From Antedon mediterranea (taxonomy: Eukaryota > Echinodermata > Crinoidea > Comatulida > Antedonidae), in the NCBI RefSeq assembly GCF_964355755.1, contig NC_092674.1, forward strand, positions 2,485,001-2,549,000: 64,000 nt of DNA, written 5' to 3'. Positions 48,684 through 60,894 of the stretch are shown here, piece after piece (the stretch's first letter is position 1; every line of letters begins with the position of its first letter). Below the pieces are notes generated by a model. That model worked only from the letters and a program-made list of their open reading frames with translations. It had not been told where the DNA came from and searched no databases. A program made the translations under genes and the position numbers.

Positions 48684-48948
48684 CAGTCTATTTCGTGCCT
48701 AGTTTACTGTACCTGGATAAACCAACAATAGCCTTTTCTCCTCGAAGAGCGAGATATAACTAAAAAAGAAATGATGGTGGTGGTTTGTGGGCGGGCATAG
48801 TTCATGGACTATATCATTTGTGGAGAGGTGGATTCAATGTAAACTTATACTTTACGAGTTATATCTTGCTCTTCGAAGAGAAAAAGCTATTGTTGGTTTA
48901 TCCAGGTAAGCTAGCACTCATAGACTACCAACACCACTGTTGGTTTGT
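48684..48948. mobile_element. Foldback MITE with CTGGATAAACC arms
   Basis: The left arm (CCTGGATAAACCAACAATAG then TCTCCTCGAAGAGCGAGATA) is inverted at 48858-48912. Weaker outer arms (AGTCTAT...GTGCCTAG) extend the inverted repeat. Centre about 100 bp. No coding capacity. Confidence 0.75.
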
Positions 48949-51900
48949 GTAATTCTGCCCCTGTGCCCTAAACTGTGTAACGCTCAAATGATTAATAAAC
49001 ATTATTAATATATTATTAACGTCATCATATCTTGAAATCAATGATGTATCAAAAATCAAATCACGTACTGATTTTAAATCATACATTAGTAAATTAATTT
49101 TAATATTTATTTTTAAAAAGAGGCTTTCACTAGACCATACCTAAAGTGCAATAGTTGATTCAATGGTCAATTCTAACAACTTGGTTTTCTTAATTTTTAT
49201 TTTTTAAAAAGCGTATTAATATCCTCAAAACAAAATCGTTTTCGATATATGTTTTAGTCTTTAACTCTTCTGTTTTAACGCAAGGCATATCAAACATAAT
49301 ATTAAAAAAAATAATATAATATATTTAACAACTTGCAACCCTAAATGTGGCAATCAACAGTACAGTATTAAATTGTGTTTTCTCTATCTATTTATTAGAT
49401 AATGTATCATTACCATAATTATTTTATTAAATAAGTTATTAAATTATTCTTTTAAAGCCAAAACTTTGAGACATTAGCTTTCTAAAAATGGTATGGATTT
49501 GTCCTATGTAGTAGTATTAGAGAAGAGTTAAATTAACACTTCTCTGGTAGTATACATACATTATACTAGAATATGGTGAAATTACAATAAGTGTATGTAA
49601 CTTTTCCCTGATTATACTACCTATTTTAAACTGATATTATACCAGGTTTTTTTTTATCTTCCAATTCATCTAAAATATATAGTAAAATTATTAGTGTTTT
49701 TTATTTTTTTTGCTTAAAATGATATAGGTACATACAGTATTAATAAAGAGTGTTTATAAAATTCCAACATAATGTAAATGTATGATTTATATATGAAATC
49801 ATTTTATAAATATAAAATTCATTAATTTGTTTAATCTTGATAAACAATATTTACATATCAGTGAATGGTATAAAAATGTATAGTTAAAATGTACAAATTA
49901 AAACCAATTGATGTTAAACTTGGAAATGCCCCTTTAATTCACCTTCATAAATTAGTCATACAGTATAATTATAAGAAAAACCAGTCAACACATTAAAGGG
50001 GTATTTACTATATTTCATTATACTGTAGTATATAAATTTGTACATATAGTGATGCATGTCTTAAATGTAATGACTGCCTATAATTTACAATATTATCACA
50101 CAATAGTCGTTTTTTATTAACAAATTTATTAAAGGGACATTATAACAATTTTTGAATATATGTGCTTGTTTCTGATAATATATACAGTATGTACTGAATA
50201 TCCCTTTAAATGCACATGTTTTAATAACCATTTAAAGCCAAAGATGTGTTTAAGGGTTATCTAGGTAACAGTTATCCGGATATTTCAGGTATTGTATATA
50301 TAGCTGGATATTTAAACTGTATTAAGATATAGTTGGATATTGTTAAGCTATATGTATATATTATAATTGTATATCTGATGATTATTAAAATATGTGTCGG
50401 CTTGTTTAAAACAGGTATAATATCTGGATTACCGGTAATATATATTTATAAATACAATATTTTTTTTTTTAATTACATAATTTTGAATATAAAGCAGATT
50501 AATATTATTTAATATATATAAATGGAGGAGTAGTTTTTAGGTTAAATGTGGCGATTCGTTTTTTTTTTGCAATTTAAGTTTTTCCGAATGTGATACACCA
50601 TTGTTATAAAGAGCCCACCCTGGGGTTCTAACTGAAACAATAATTGTCAATAGATCCATTAGACAACATAAAAAAAGAATTGTATAATAATTGATACAAA
50701 AGTTACACGAACAAAATACATGAAAAATAGTCAATACAACATGGCTGCCATTCTTCTTGCATATTTAATTTACATATTTTAATGCAGCTAAAATTTAAAA
50801 ACACGCACACAAACAGATGTTGTTGAGTATGGTACTCTGAATGATACTGCCTATTATGAAGAGTAGTAAATAAGCTGTTTAATTAGTAGACTATTCCATG
50901 ATAACGCATACATCTAGTCACTTGTTAATTCACTCATGTGTTTCTGTTCATTTATGATTGGCAGCACAGACGTGCCACCTCATTGGTCATGTGACCTGCT
51001 TTAATATTAGGGTCAAAGGTCAGATGCTCTAATCAGAGAATATAGTTGAATTGTAGTTATTAGCACTACATGAATTCTAATTTTAAAAATATCAATTAAA
51101 TTATTTTACAAATGTTATGAATGGAAAATGCACAGTATATGGTATCTTAAATTAACATTTTTTTTCCATATTTTTCTACTTCACATATTTTACCATAATT
51201 ATATAGAGTATAAATTACAACAATTTATATTAATTTTCCCATTTTATTGTTGAATTATTAACACTTTTATAATACTTTTACTACAGTACATGATTGTATG
51301 AGAGAGTGGGACACATACAAATTAAGAAATACCATGTTTAAGCAATTAATTAAACATTTCTTTATGTTCTTAAATCATTAAATAAGATTGTTTTTCTCCC
51401 CACCACGATGCATTTTAATAATTTCAATATTTATTCCAATATGTATAGAATTGCCGCTTCTTGCAAGAAAGCTTAAATATTTGTGTATTTCTTCGGAGGG
51501 ACCATAAACAATTAAATGTTCTGCTCACTAAATACAATCTTATAAACTGTGTGTTGAGCTTTTTAAACAGTGGAACGTATGGTACAATAGTTTACAAAAT
51601 AAATATTCACATTCATCGAATAAAACTCAACAAATAAGGTATTTGTAATTATATTATGTAAAAGTTACCAAATATAGGTTAGAATGTGTCATAACTGTAT
51701 ATTCACCGAAAAAAAAAACATAAAAAAAATATTTGTATAAATTATGTTTTTGAAAAAAAAGACCTTAGTGATCTTGAATTTGTATGAGAACCTGTAACAG
51801 TGACTTTGACTTTTAATTTCAACAATGTGGTTGTTTGATAATTAGTTACTCCTCCTCCATCAGTTCGTCTTCCCATATTTACACGTTGATGGGATACGTT

Positions 51901-53889
51901 CATATTGTGTGAATTAAATGTATCTATTCAGTTTGGACTTCATTTTTAATATTGTTACTTTATTTGCGTGTTCTTTTGAGTTCATATTTTTACAATTCTA
52001 CACTTTCGCCGCAAACTATACACCATCAATGGTTAAGATAATGTACCGACTGTTGCATTGTGGTCTGTTGTACGCGGTATGGACATTGGTTGCGCATAGA
52101 TTACAAAACAAAAGAGAATTGATTAAGCGTTGCATACACTTTTTATGCGTTTACTCGATCATCAACAATAAATAAGTTTACTTGTTAAGTGTCTATGTGT
52201 ACAAAGTACGTTATTGTCACAATTTACATCAGCAACAGCCATTCAATGTCAAATGCTCACAATTTACATCATTAAATATTTGGTGTAGTAGGTTACTGGG
52301 ATAGTGCTGGATCCGGAATTCTGAAATAGAAAAAAAAGGGATGGGCTAGACCAAGTTCTAGCCCATAATTAGTAAAGAGATAATAATAAATAAATAATAG
52401 TGCTTATTGCACAATGCTTCTAAGCGCTTCACATTATTACTCCAGTCATTTTTTTTTTGGATCAAACACGTATGGAAATATACTCCCATAATGCAGCTAG
52501 TAATCAGCGCAGTTGTGTTGTGTTTTGATCTAACCGGATACCCATTTATACACCTGGGTGGAGCAAGGCATATGTGGCGTTTCATACGTATAATATAATA
52601 CTCGCAATTATTTACAAAAATCGAAACGTTGACTGGTAGAGTAAAATAAAATAGACAATAAATACATACTAGAGGCAAGTCTAGACAAGAGCTTAAGTAA
52701 ACCAAAGATTATAAATGGCAGCTATGCGTAGCAGCGATATACAATCTTTGCTTAAACATAGTAAAACTATCTGCTAACTTAAATTTATATTGTCCCCCTG
52801 AAATATTATTTTTTAAATGTTTTGGTTGAATATGTCATTTTAATGTCACATAATATTTATCGTCTTTGACCACAAATTGAATCGAAAAAAAAAGGTATTT
52901 ACCTGAAAAATCTGTCAAATGGTCAAATTGACTAGAATGTGTTTTTGGTTGAATTAAACCAAGTGAAAACACGGATTAAAAAAAAAAAAATTTGACGGAA
53001 GTAAGTAAAAACCACCGATGCAATTGACTTTGATATGGGTGCTTCTATATTTTAAGAATAGCTGAAGTGCAAACCATATTTATTGGCTAGCCAAAAGAAA
53101 TAACAATGTTATAAATAATATAATAATGTTTATTTGCTGTAAATATTAGATTTAATCTGACCTTTTGTTTTGCTTGTTTGAATTGACTCTGTATTAATAG
53201 AAATCTAAAACCTCATCATATTATTTAGCATATTGTGAATAATAGATCAAACTAGTTCTATGAAATGTAAATTAGTTCAATACAATCTGGTCCATTATCA
53301 TAAATCAGTCTCTCAGTGAATGATATCAACTACTGATAATGGAAGCCAATGCCGGGAAAACCCCCTTCTTTAAAAATACAGGCATAAAAAATATGATTCT
53401 GTAAACTCTGTTTTGTCTCAATTTGTATTGTGGAAAATTCTAAAAAAAGTCCAATAAATTTACAATCTAACCATACAAAATATGATAGTACTGTGTAGGT
53501 AAGTCTAAACATGAAATGTGTAGACTTTAACTTTGTTAAATTCTACATTTAGAATGTTAAACTTATGGCCGTACCTCTTTATTCCACGATTTTCGTTTGG
53601 CTTGTTTTCAATTTTTTAATACTGAATTCATTTATTTTTATTTTAACAGTAATAAATATTCAACTGTGAACTGTGCAGTTAGCTAATTTTTTTGGTTAGA
53701 ATGTTGAAATTTCAGATTGAAGGCACAATTCAGGATCTTATAGATGATTCGATAGAGATCAGGCCATAGAAGAAGAACAGCATAGAAGAGATGTATACTT
53801 AAACAGTAAGTTGCATATTGTTTTAACTTTATTTGAATAATTTGTACGTAAATAGAAATATATTCGATATGAATTATCGACAATAAGGT
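48949..53889. other. Spacer between NALF and MPI, middle part
   Basis: Very AT-rich with no supported gene or RNA. One DR1-like site, GGGTCAAAGGTCA, lies at 51010-51022 next to CATTGGTCATGTGACC. This is the only non-repetitive, moderately GC patch of the region (50940-51030). Confidence 0.45.
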
Positions 53890-54365
53890 GAATGGCCTGG
53901 TGGATGTTGGAACACTAGGTACTGTGTGAACACACCTTAACACTTCAATGATGTGTTTGTGTGAATGGAATGTTAGGACACTGTAGGTACTGTGTGAACA
54001 CTCCTTAACACTCTAATGATTTGTGTGTGTGTGTGAATGAGATGTTAGGACACTGTAGGTACTCTGTGAACACTCCGTAACACTTGTCACAATGATGTGT
54101 GTGTGAATGGGATGTTGTTGGGCCCACTGTAGTTATGTACTGTGTGAACACTCCTTAACACTACTTTCACAATGATGTGTGTGATGTTAGAACACTGTAG
54201 GTACTGTGTGAACACTCCTTAACACTCTAGTCACAATGACGTGTGTGATGTTAGAACACTGTAGGTACAGTATGAACACTCCTTAACACTACTTTTACAA
54301 TGATGTGTGTGATGTTAGAACACTGTAGGTACTGTGTGAACACTCTAGTCACAATGACGTGTGTG
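53890..54365. repeat. ~60-bp tandem repeat
   Basis: About eight degenerate units with GTACTGTGTGAACACTCCTT, CACAATGATGTGTGTG and GATGTTAGAACACTGTAG. Confidence 0.8.
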
Positions 54366-55499
54366 TTGCAATCAGCTGATCGCCACAAAGCACTCGCTTA
54401 ACGAGTGATCAAGAGCACAGTTTTTACATGACCTTTGACACACTGACATCACAACATGAGTCATCCAATTGACTGGCATTGAAAAAGATACAATGGCTTT
54501 GATAGACTATGTTAATTATATTTCTTGTAATTTAATATTATTTGGAATTCTATGAAATTATTGTATTTACTAATTAAAGTTTTGTTCTTGAGAAGTGTTT
54601 AATGATTATTGGATGAACACCACAATGTCAATTCAACCATCAATTTAATAATAATATAATTATTTTTGTGAATTTACCTTATTAAAATAATCTAATTACA
54701 ATTATTTATTAATTTATATAAATTGCTATAATAATAATCTTGATACAGTTTGGGTTGGGTGGTGTGGGCGCTGGGTTGCTTGCTCCCCATCCTCTTTTGA
54801 CTGAGAGCTAAAATTAAATTACAAAGTACTTTTTGACATAGCTGTATTACTATTTTTGACAGAATATTAATATTATAAAACCGCTCCTCATTTAAACAAT
54901 CCTGGATCGGCCCCCACACCTGTAGTAGGCCTATTTCAGAAAACATGTTCGATTGTCTGTCTGTCACATATACAGACCATTTTCTCCAATCTCAAAACAC
55001 ATTTTATATAATGGCATTGTTCAATGAAAGAAAGCTACAGACAAGATTTCTTTTGTTTTCTAGGTTGTGTAATCTTCTATCATCAACTATAGAGGGCAGT
55101 GTTGAAATTTAACGTGTTTTTGTAATGCTGTACACGGAACAAAAATCACAGGTAATTTTAAAATATAGTTTTATTTCTTTGTGTGTTTTTTTTTTACGTG
55201 TCAACTAGTTACAGTTGTAAAGAACAAATCATTTGGAGCAGATGTGGATTTAATATCAATAAAAAAAAAAGTCAAATTAGAATTTGTCAAAAACAAAAAT
55301 AAATATAATCTGTAACCCAGTAACTGAAAGCACACGTTCATTTAATAGTATTATATAAATATTAATTCATAGATAACCGTAATATAGATTTATTGTATCT
55401 CAACCAAAACCTGTTAAAAGCACACATCTCATCTCATCTCCCCACCCCCCCCCCCCCCCACAAAAAAAATGTTGGAAATATTGTCTAATATGAAATGAC
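54366..55499. other. Spacer downstream of MPI
   Basis: AT-rich with no gene seen. A run of 15 C is at 55445-55459, 40 bases downstream of the MPI stop on the minus strand, so it would be a G-run in that transcript. Confidence 0.5.
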
Positions 55500-58400
55500 C
55501 TAGAAGAGTGGACAATAGGCTCTAAAAATAAGGAGTTTATCTGACTGGCATGTCAACGAAAGACTTTGATTGGCTGATATGAAAATGACTGAACCACGAT
55601 GTATTTTAAATGGCTGTTCGTACTTGGCATCTGCGTCGCCCTCTATGACAAGTAGTATACTTGCGCTGTCAAAAGCAGTAACAGTATAGTCAACTTTGCC
55701 AACAACCTAAAAAAATACAGCAAAAATGATTATTATAATAACAGTCACTGTTCGATCAATCAATCAATAGTTCAATAGGGAGCTTTCTATTTGCAATGCC
55801 TGCCTAGGACCTAGTTTGGTCATGTTAATTTATTGTGTTAGCATATTGTGTCTTTGGTCATCGGCCTGGAATAAGAATTCATTAACATTGTGTATTCCAC
55901 ATACTAATGTCCTTGCATTTAGTAAATGCAAGGACATTAGTATGTGGAATACACAATTTTAATGAATTCTTATTCCAGGCCGATGACCAAAGACACAATA
56001 TGCTTAGGTCATAGGTCACAGGTAAATTGAATGTTCCCTAATACTGTATCACCATCAATAGAACCAGCAACAGTATATCAAGCATTAATTTATTTATAAT
56101 ATATTTAAATCCACTTTATTATTAATAATACAGCATGTCATATAAAAACCATGATTACTTCATGTGAAACAGTTTTATGGTAAAGTGACCAAAGTAAATC
56201 AAACACCAATAAGGCTTTCTAGAAAAATTGCAGACAAGATGACCAGCTTAATGAGATTATAAATCTCTACCACCAAGGTAACAATAATATTTTAATAACA
56301 CTTATGCAAAATTGGCAATAGCATTAAAAACTAGTTCTGCATGAACGATTATAAATTTACCTCAATTTTATCAACAGCAAAGTCGGGTACAGGGGGTGTA
56401 TACTTAGTTACAAACTCATCTTTAGTATCAATGGTAGATGGAAAAATCTTAGAGGTGGGTGGAGCAGGGTCATAGTTCAACATTTCACAGAGGGTCGGTA
56501 CGTCCTTGAATTTTGGTGTGAGTCCGGCACGAACTACGTTGTCGGAGCACGCCATGCATTCAATGCAGTCTGTGAATGAAGGTGTGCTGCACTGTAATGG
56601 CATCTTAATTGTAATATACAGTTACTCGTTATAAAGAATCTAGTCATTTAAGTTTAGATTCACCACGGAATAAGTAAGTAAAACTGAATACCACAAAACA
56701 CAGACATTATCCTTATTAAATTAAACATAAGGGTTGCATAATTAGTTATGGTAAGCCAAAGAAGAGAACTTACTTCCTAAGAGGTACGCATGTGGCTCGT
56801 TAGGCCCCAAGAACATAGCCTGGCCTGGCTGAAGTAACATCCTATTGAAGAAATACACCCCAAAACAACCACCATCGCCTGGAAACTGACTGTGAAGTCG
56901 CAGAAGTAGACTGTGCTCTAAAGAAACATCGCTGGATTCTAATTTAAAAAAATGGTTTTATTAAGCTCTGTTTACATTATCAAACTAGTTTGTTAAAAAA
57001 GTGTACCCAAAGATGGTAGTGATATGGCCATAAATGGTAGTCATATGACATCATCATGTTCATATATGGGCGCATCACATTTTTCTGTCACATAAAGTTT
57101 GATAGTGTGGACAGAGCTTTACAATTTGACTAGAAAATAATAATGTCAATTCTCACCAACTTTCTTGGAACGTTCAACTAGTGAACTGAGCTGAGATGCA
57201 ATTATCTCAGCGTCTTGCGTCATTAACCCAGTAAAGCAACTCTTGAGGGCGCTTTGACATGTTTTTGAAACGTCACCACCTGCATTGAATGTGTCTATGA
57301 GAGTCTTAGCATTGTCTGCACCTACTACTGCATTTAATTCTGGAATGTCTACAAATATTAAAATAAAATTTTTCAATTGGTTGAAATCTATTTTATTTGT
57401 TCATAAACTAAATAAATGATAAATTGAACAGAGTGGAGTTGGTGGTTATGATGCTTGGCTACCAATCCAAGGGTCCTGGGTTCAAGTTCTGTCATAGTGT
57501 AAGGATTTTTCTAATGACTTATTACAACTCCACTCCCTAAGACTTAATAAGACTTTGTTTGTGTTTACTTATGTACAGCATCTTGTGTATATGTTTGTTT
57601 TGTGAACACCTTTAAGAAGTATAGTGAATGAATTATCCTTGGCAATGTGCCAAATACAAACAATATATAATAAAGCTCTGTCTAAACTTTGTCTACACTA
57701 TCAAACTGGTTTCACAAAAAAGTGTGATGTGCCCAAATATAATAGTGAGATGACATTGTCATGTTCATATTATGTGCACATCACATTGTTTTGTCACATA
57801 AAGTTTGAATGATAGTGTAAACAATGCTTAACTTAAAAATGTTTTACCTTGAAGAAATCTGACAGTTTCATTAATTGGTCGAAAGCCACAAAATCCTTCG
57901 AATGGCGTTAGTGCCAACGCCATCTCTGGCTTATGATTGTCATCTGGATATTTATCAGGACGTTCTTTGAATAATTTCTCGGCATGTTCCTTTGAAAATA
58001 AAAAAAAATGTTTGCTCATTTGAAGGTTGAACTTCTCACAGTAATTTGACTATGTAATGAAGCTGGATCCACCTTGATGATTCTTTATGTACAACAACTG
58101 TATTTGGCAAGATATCAGTCGGATTTATCAAGTTTGCTTGCTTAGCAAAAAAGTCTTTTTTAAGTCAATGACTTTGGTCTTCAAAATGACATAAGCAAAT
58201 ACTGTATTTTCAAGTTTGACCAATCACTTTATTCATTCATATAAAAACAATGATTTGAAACTTGTTTGAAAAAGAGAAGTAACATTTCTAATTGAAAATA
58301 AAATACAAAAAGTATTAAATCTAAGATGATAAAGTGTATTTCTTTAAGATAATAATAACTGGTTTGAAAAAGCTTCAGTTGTTAGCTTAAGTACTTCTTA

Positions 58401-59531
58401 ACTATATTGACTTAAGCAAAAAGATTGATAAATGGTAACCACTTACCTTACTAGGGTGAGTCTGTATTGAGAGAGACTTATTGACAGACAGCACCTTGAA
58501 CAGGAACGGAAGCTTATTGTGAAATTTCTCTTGTACTTTGGTTCCAAGACTTTGAGGATTTTCATTGATCCAGTCCAGCAATGGCTGACCTGCAAGAGGC
58601 CCACTCTTGATTATTGATGGCCCTCTGGGGTGTGTTCCCATCCAGAGCTTTAAAACAAAAATACATGTTTATATTACTAAATGGTTAACCATAATTTACA
58701 AAACAAAATTGTATGATTGAAAGTGAATTTATGAGATTGCATCATGATCTCAGACGGAGAGATATTCGGGGAAATAGATAATCGGGAAAATGGAGATGGG
58801 TTCCAAGGCCGTAGCGAGAGGTTAAAAACAGATTAGGCAAAGATGCTTTAAATATAAATATTTATATAATAAAATATGACGATCTGAGCAGGGGAATTCC
58901 ATGAGTATATCTGGTACATTTCCAAACCAACATATACGTACCTCTGCATACGTTTGGTTCTGCTCTAGTTTGAATGACGGATCATTGCATTGATTCAGTT
59001 GAGCGACTTCACTATCTGACCCCAATCGACCCCACTGGTATTCTTGCATGGCACATCTTAATTCAAAAACTAATGGCAAAAAAAAAAGAAATTACAAATT
59101 TGTATGAATACTGGTTCAGGTACATAGAGACATCTGGTAGCCATCAAATGGTATTTTTAGATTATATTATACAAAATGCATTAATTCTATTCAATTCAAT
59201 CAAACCATAGTAGTATAGAATAATTTAAAACTGCACTGTCATTTATATAACAATACTTTGACATGACAAGACAAGAGGAAGAAGACTTATATCAGGTAAT
59301 ACTAAAAAACAATAGAAGTCAGGAAGGTGATAGTTTTAATATGCCATATATTATAAATAATATCTATGGTTTATGGTGCTACTCTCTCGTTAAAATACTA
59401 GTAAAGTCAAAATGTTAATAATAACGTTAAACTAAAGAAACAAATAATAATGTACGGGTTATGAAAATCTAATGTTTCAATCAAAAATGACAATAAAATA
59501 TACAAATAAATACCAACGTACTCTCGGACAT
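55500..59531 (-). CDS. MPI: Mannose-6-phosphate isomerase
   Basis: Eight in-phase exons on the minus strand: 59522-59531, 58942-59069, 58447-58647, 57848-57989, 57157-57348, 56774-56938, 56361-56569, 55500-55706; 417 residues (human 423). Type I PMI cupin fold; zinc ligands Q108 and H110 (SIQTHPSK), E135 (HKPEM) and H274 (NEPHAYL); catalytic Arg about 293 ([13 protein letters not shown]). It interconverts fructose-6-phosphate and mannose-6-phosphate in the cytosol and feeds GDP-mannose synthesis for N-glycans and GPI anchors. The first exon is only ten coding bases (ATG TCC GAG A, then donor GTACGT), inferred from phase and donor quality; it is the least certain part. Intron 7 holds a foldback element; introns 4 and 5 hold MITEs and a SINE. 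Confidence 0.96.
55841..56003. mobile_element. Near-perfect 163-bp hairpin element in MPI intron 7
   Basis: Arms 55841-55921 and 55923-56003 (81 bp each) are complementary with one mismatch and a single-base loop. TTA flanks both ends (55838-55840 and 56004-56006). Ends are GCATATTGTG / CACAATATGC. Confidence 0.92.
56964..57118. mobile_element. AGCTCTGTC-family MITE in MPI intron 5
   Basis: Ends AGCTCTGTTTACATTATCAA and GTGTGGACAGAGCT with TTA on both sides. It fills most of the 218-bp intron. Confidence 0.87.
57426..57620 (+). mobile_element. tRNA-derived SINE in MPI intron 4
   Basis: A-box-like GTTGGTGGTTATGATGC, B-box GGGTTCAAGTTC, tail ACAACTCCACTCCCTAAG. Same family as 29933-30125. Confidence 0.6.
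57674..57828. mobile_element. AGCTCTGTC-family MITE in MPI intron 4
   Basis: Left TIR carries a partial internal duplication (AGCTCTGTCTAAACTTTGTC); right end GTGTAAACAATGCT. TAA lies at both borders. Confidence 0.75.
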
Positions 59532-60133
59532 CCTGGACCAGGTCACCACTGATATGAGGTCTTGTTGTTGTGTAGGTTCTCTTTTTTCCCCAGGTCCACA
59601 TTTCTTGAACTGCGCCCTCTCTCTAATTACCAACAGCTTGTCAACATGATGATGTCCGTGAATTCTTTGTTTGTAATAAAAACGTTTTTCCATTCCATTG
59701 ATAAAAACAACTGACCTATGTTTACGCATTTATTAAGCCCATTCTTCTATAATTGAAGAACCATACGACACGATTAATAATAAAGTATGTATATTGTTAT
59801 TTTTGTTTAATGATGAGAATAAGCTAGGCCCATGGGATGGAGGCACATCAGCTAGATAGAGCCTAGTAGGCCAAGGCATTATTGTGTTTGTCCCGTGGAT
59901 GATATTGGACATAAATAGTTGTGTCGAGCGCGATGGGGATCGGTGGTGAGGGTGATGTGGCATGATGAATAAGTGGCAGTATGAGATGATCAGCTCAAGG
60001 CCTGGATAGCCTATGATGGTGGATTCTGTGCTTTTATCCTAAACCACCAAACTAGTACTAGTAGTACGTTATTATGCTAAAATAAATCCATTAAAATATT
60101 AAATAGGCCTAGGTCTTATTATATGGTTTACGA
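59532..60133. promoter_or_regulatory. MPI: Probable MPI promoter and 5' UTR region
   Basis: Directly upstream of the first MPI coding exon on the minus strand. I see no TATA box in a fixed position and no other gene, so the assignment rests on location only. Confidence 0.35.
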
Positions 60134-60280
60134 TGAAATCGGTCGCGTCTGAAATCGGTCGCGTTTGAAATCGGTCGCGATAAAATCACCTTCCGGTATT
60201 TTGTATGGCGCGCCGCTAGAGCTATACTTTTGATGATATCGGTCGCGTTTGAAATCGGTCGCGTTTGAAATCGGTCGCGC
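60134..60280. repeat. GAAATCGGTCGCG short repeat cluster
   Basis: Two groups of three units (TGAAATCGGTCGCGTTT), separated by ~60 bp that include GGCGCGCC. CpG-dense in an AT-rich region. Confidence 0.8.
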
Positions 60281-60894
60281 TATTTTGAGTGGATCGAGCG
60301 GGATACATGCTAGAGCGGGATATACATTTTTCGTTTATAGATTTAATTGATATTTTTTAGGAACTAGATTATTTATGTGGATATTTTTTACTTGGTAATA
60401 TTTATTATCAATCATTAAATTAATTTTTTTTGTATTTCACAGGTCTCGGAGAATGTGTCTTTTCAAAATGGCCATTTCTAAACACGTTTAAATGTTATAT
60501 TAGGCATATAATAATTTACCTCTATTTATATGTACTGTAATTAATATATTATATAGAGAATATACGTCTGTCGTGTCTTTTATTATGCAAACAATTACGT
60601 ATGGTTTTAGGATATTAATAAAATATATAGATAATATGCCGTTATAAATCAATCTACCGGCCTACAGTAGGACTATGATGTACAATGATAGATAAAGGTG
60701 AACACGATTCTCAAAGAGGTAATCTGCACTGATATTTAAACATTTAGGCCTAGACCTAGATTTACTAAACGGCGTATGAATGCGAGACACTGAGTTGCAC
60801 TTACTTAATTATTTACATTAAATGATTATTATAAATGAAGAAATAAAAGATATTCAAATTAAAATCTATAGTATCGCCGACGTATTTACGTAAA
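60281..60894. other. Spacer left of the foldback element
   Basis: AT-rich; no gene, RNA or repeat recognised. Confidence 0.5.
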
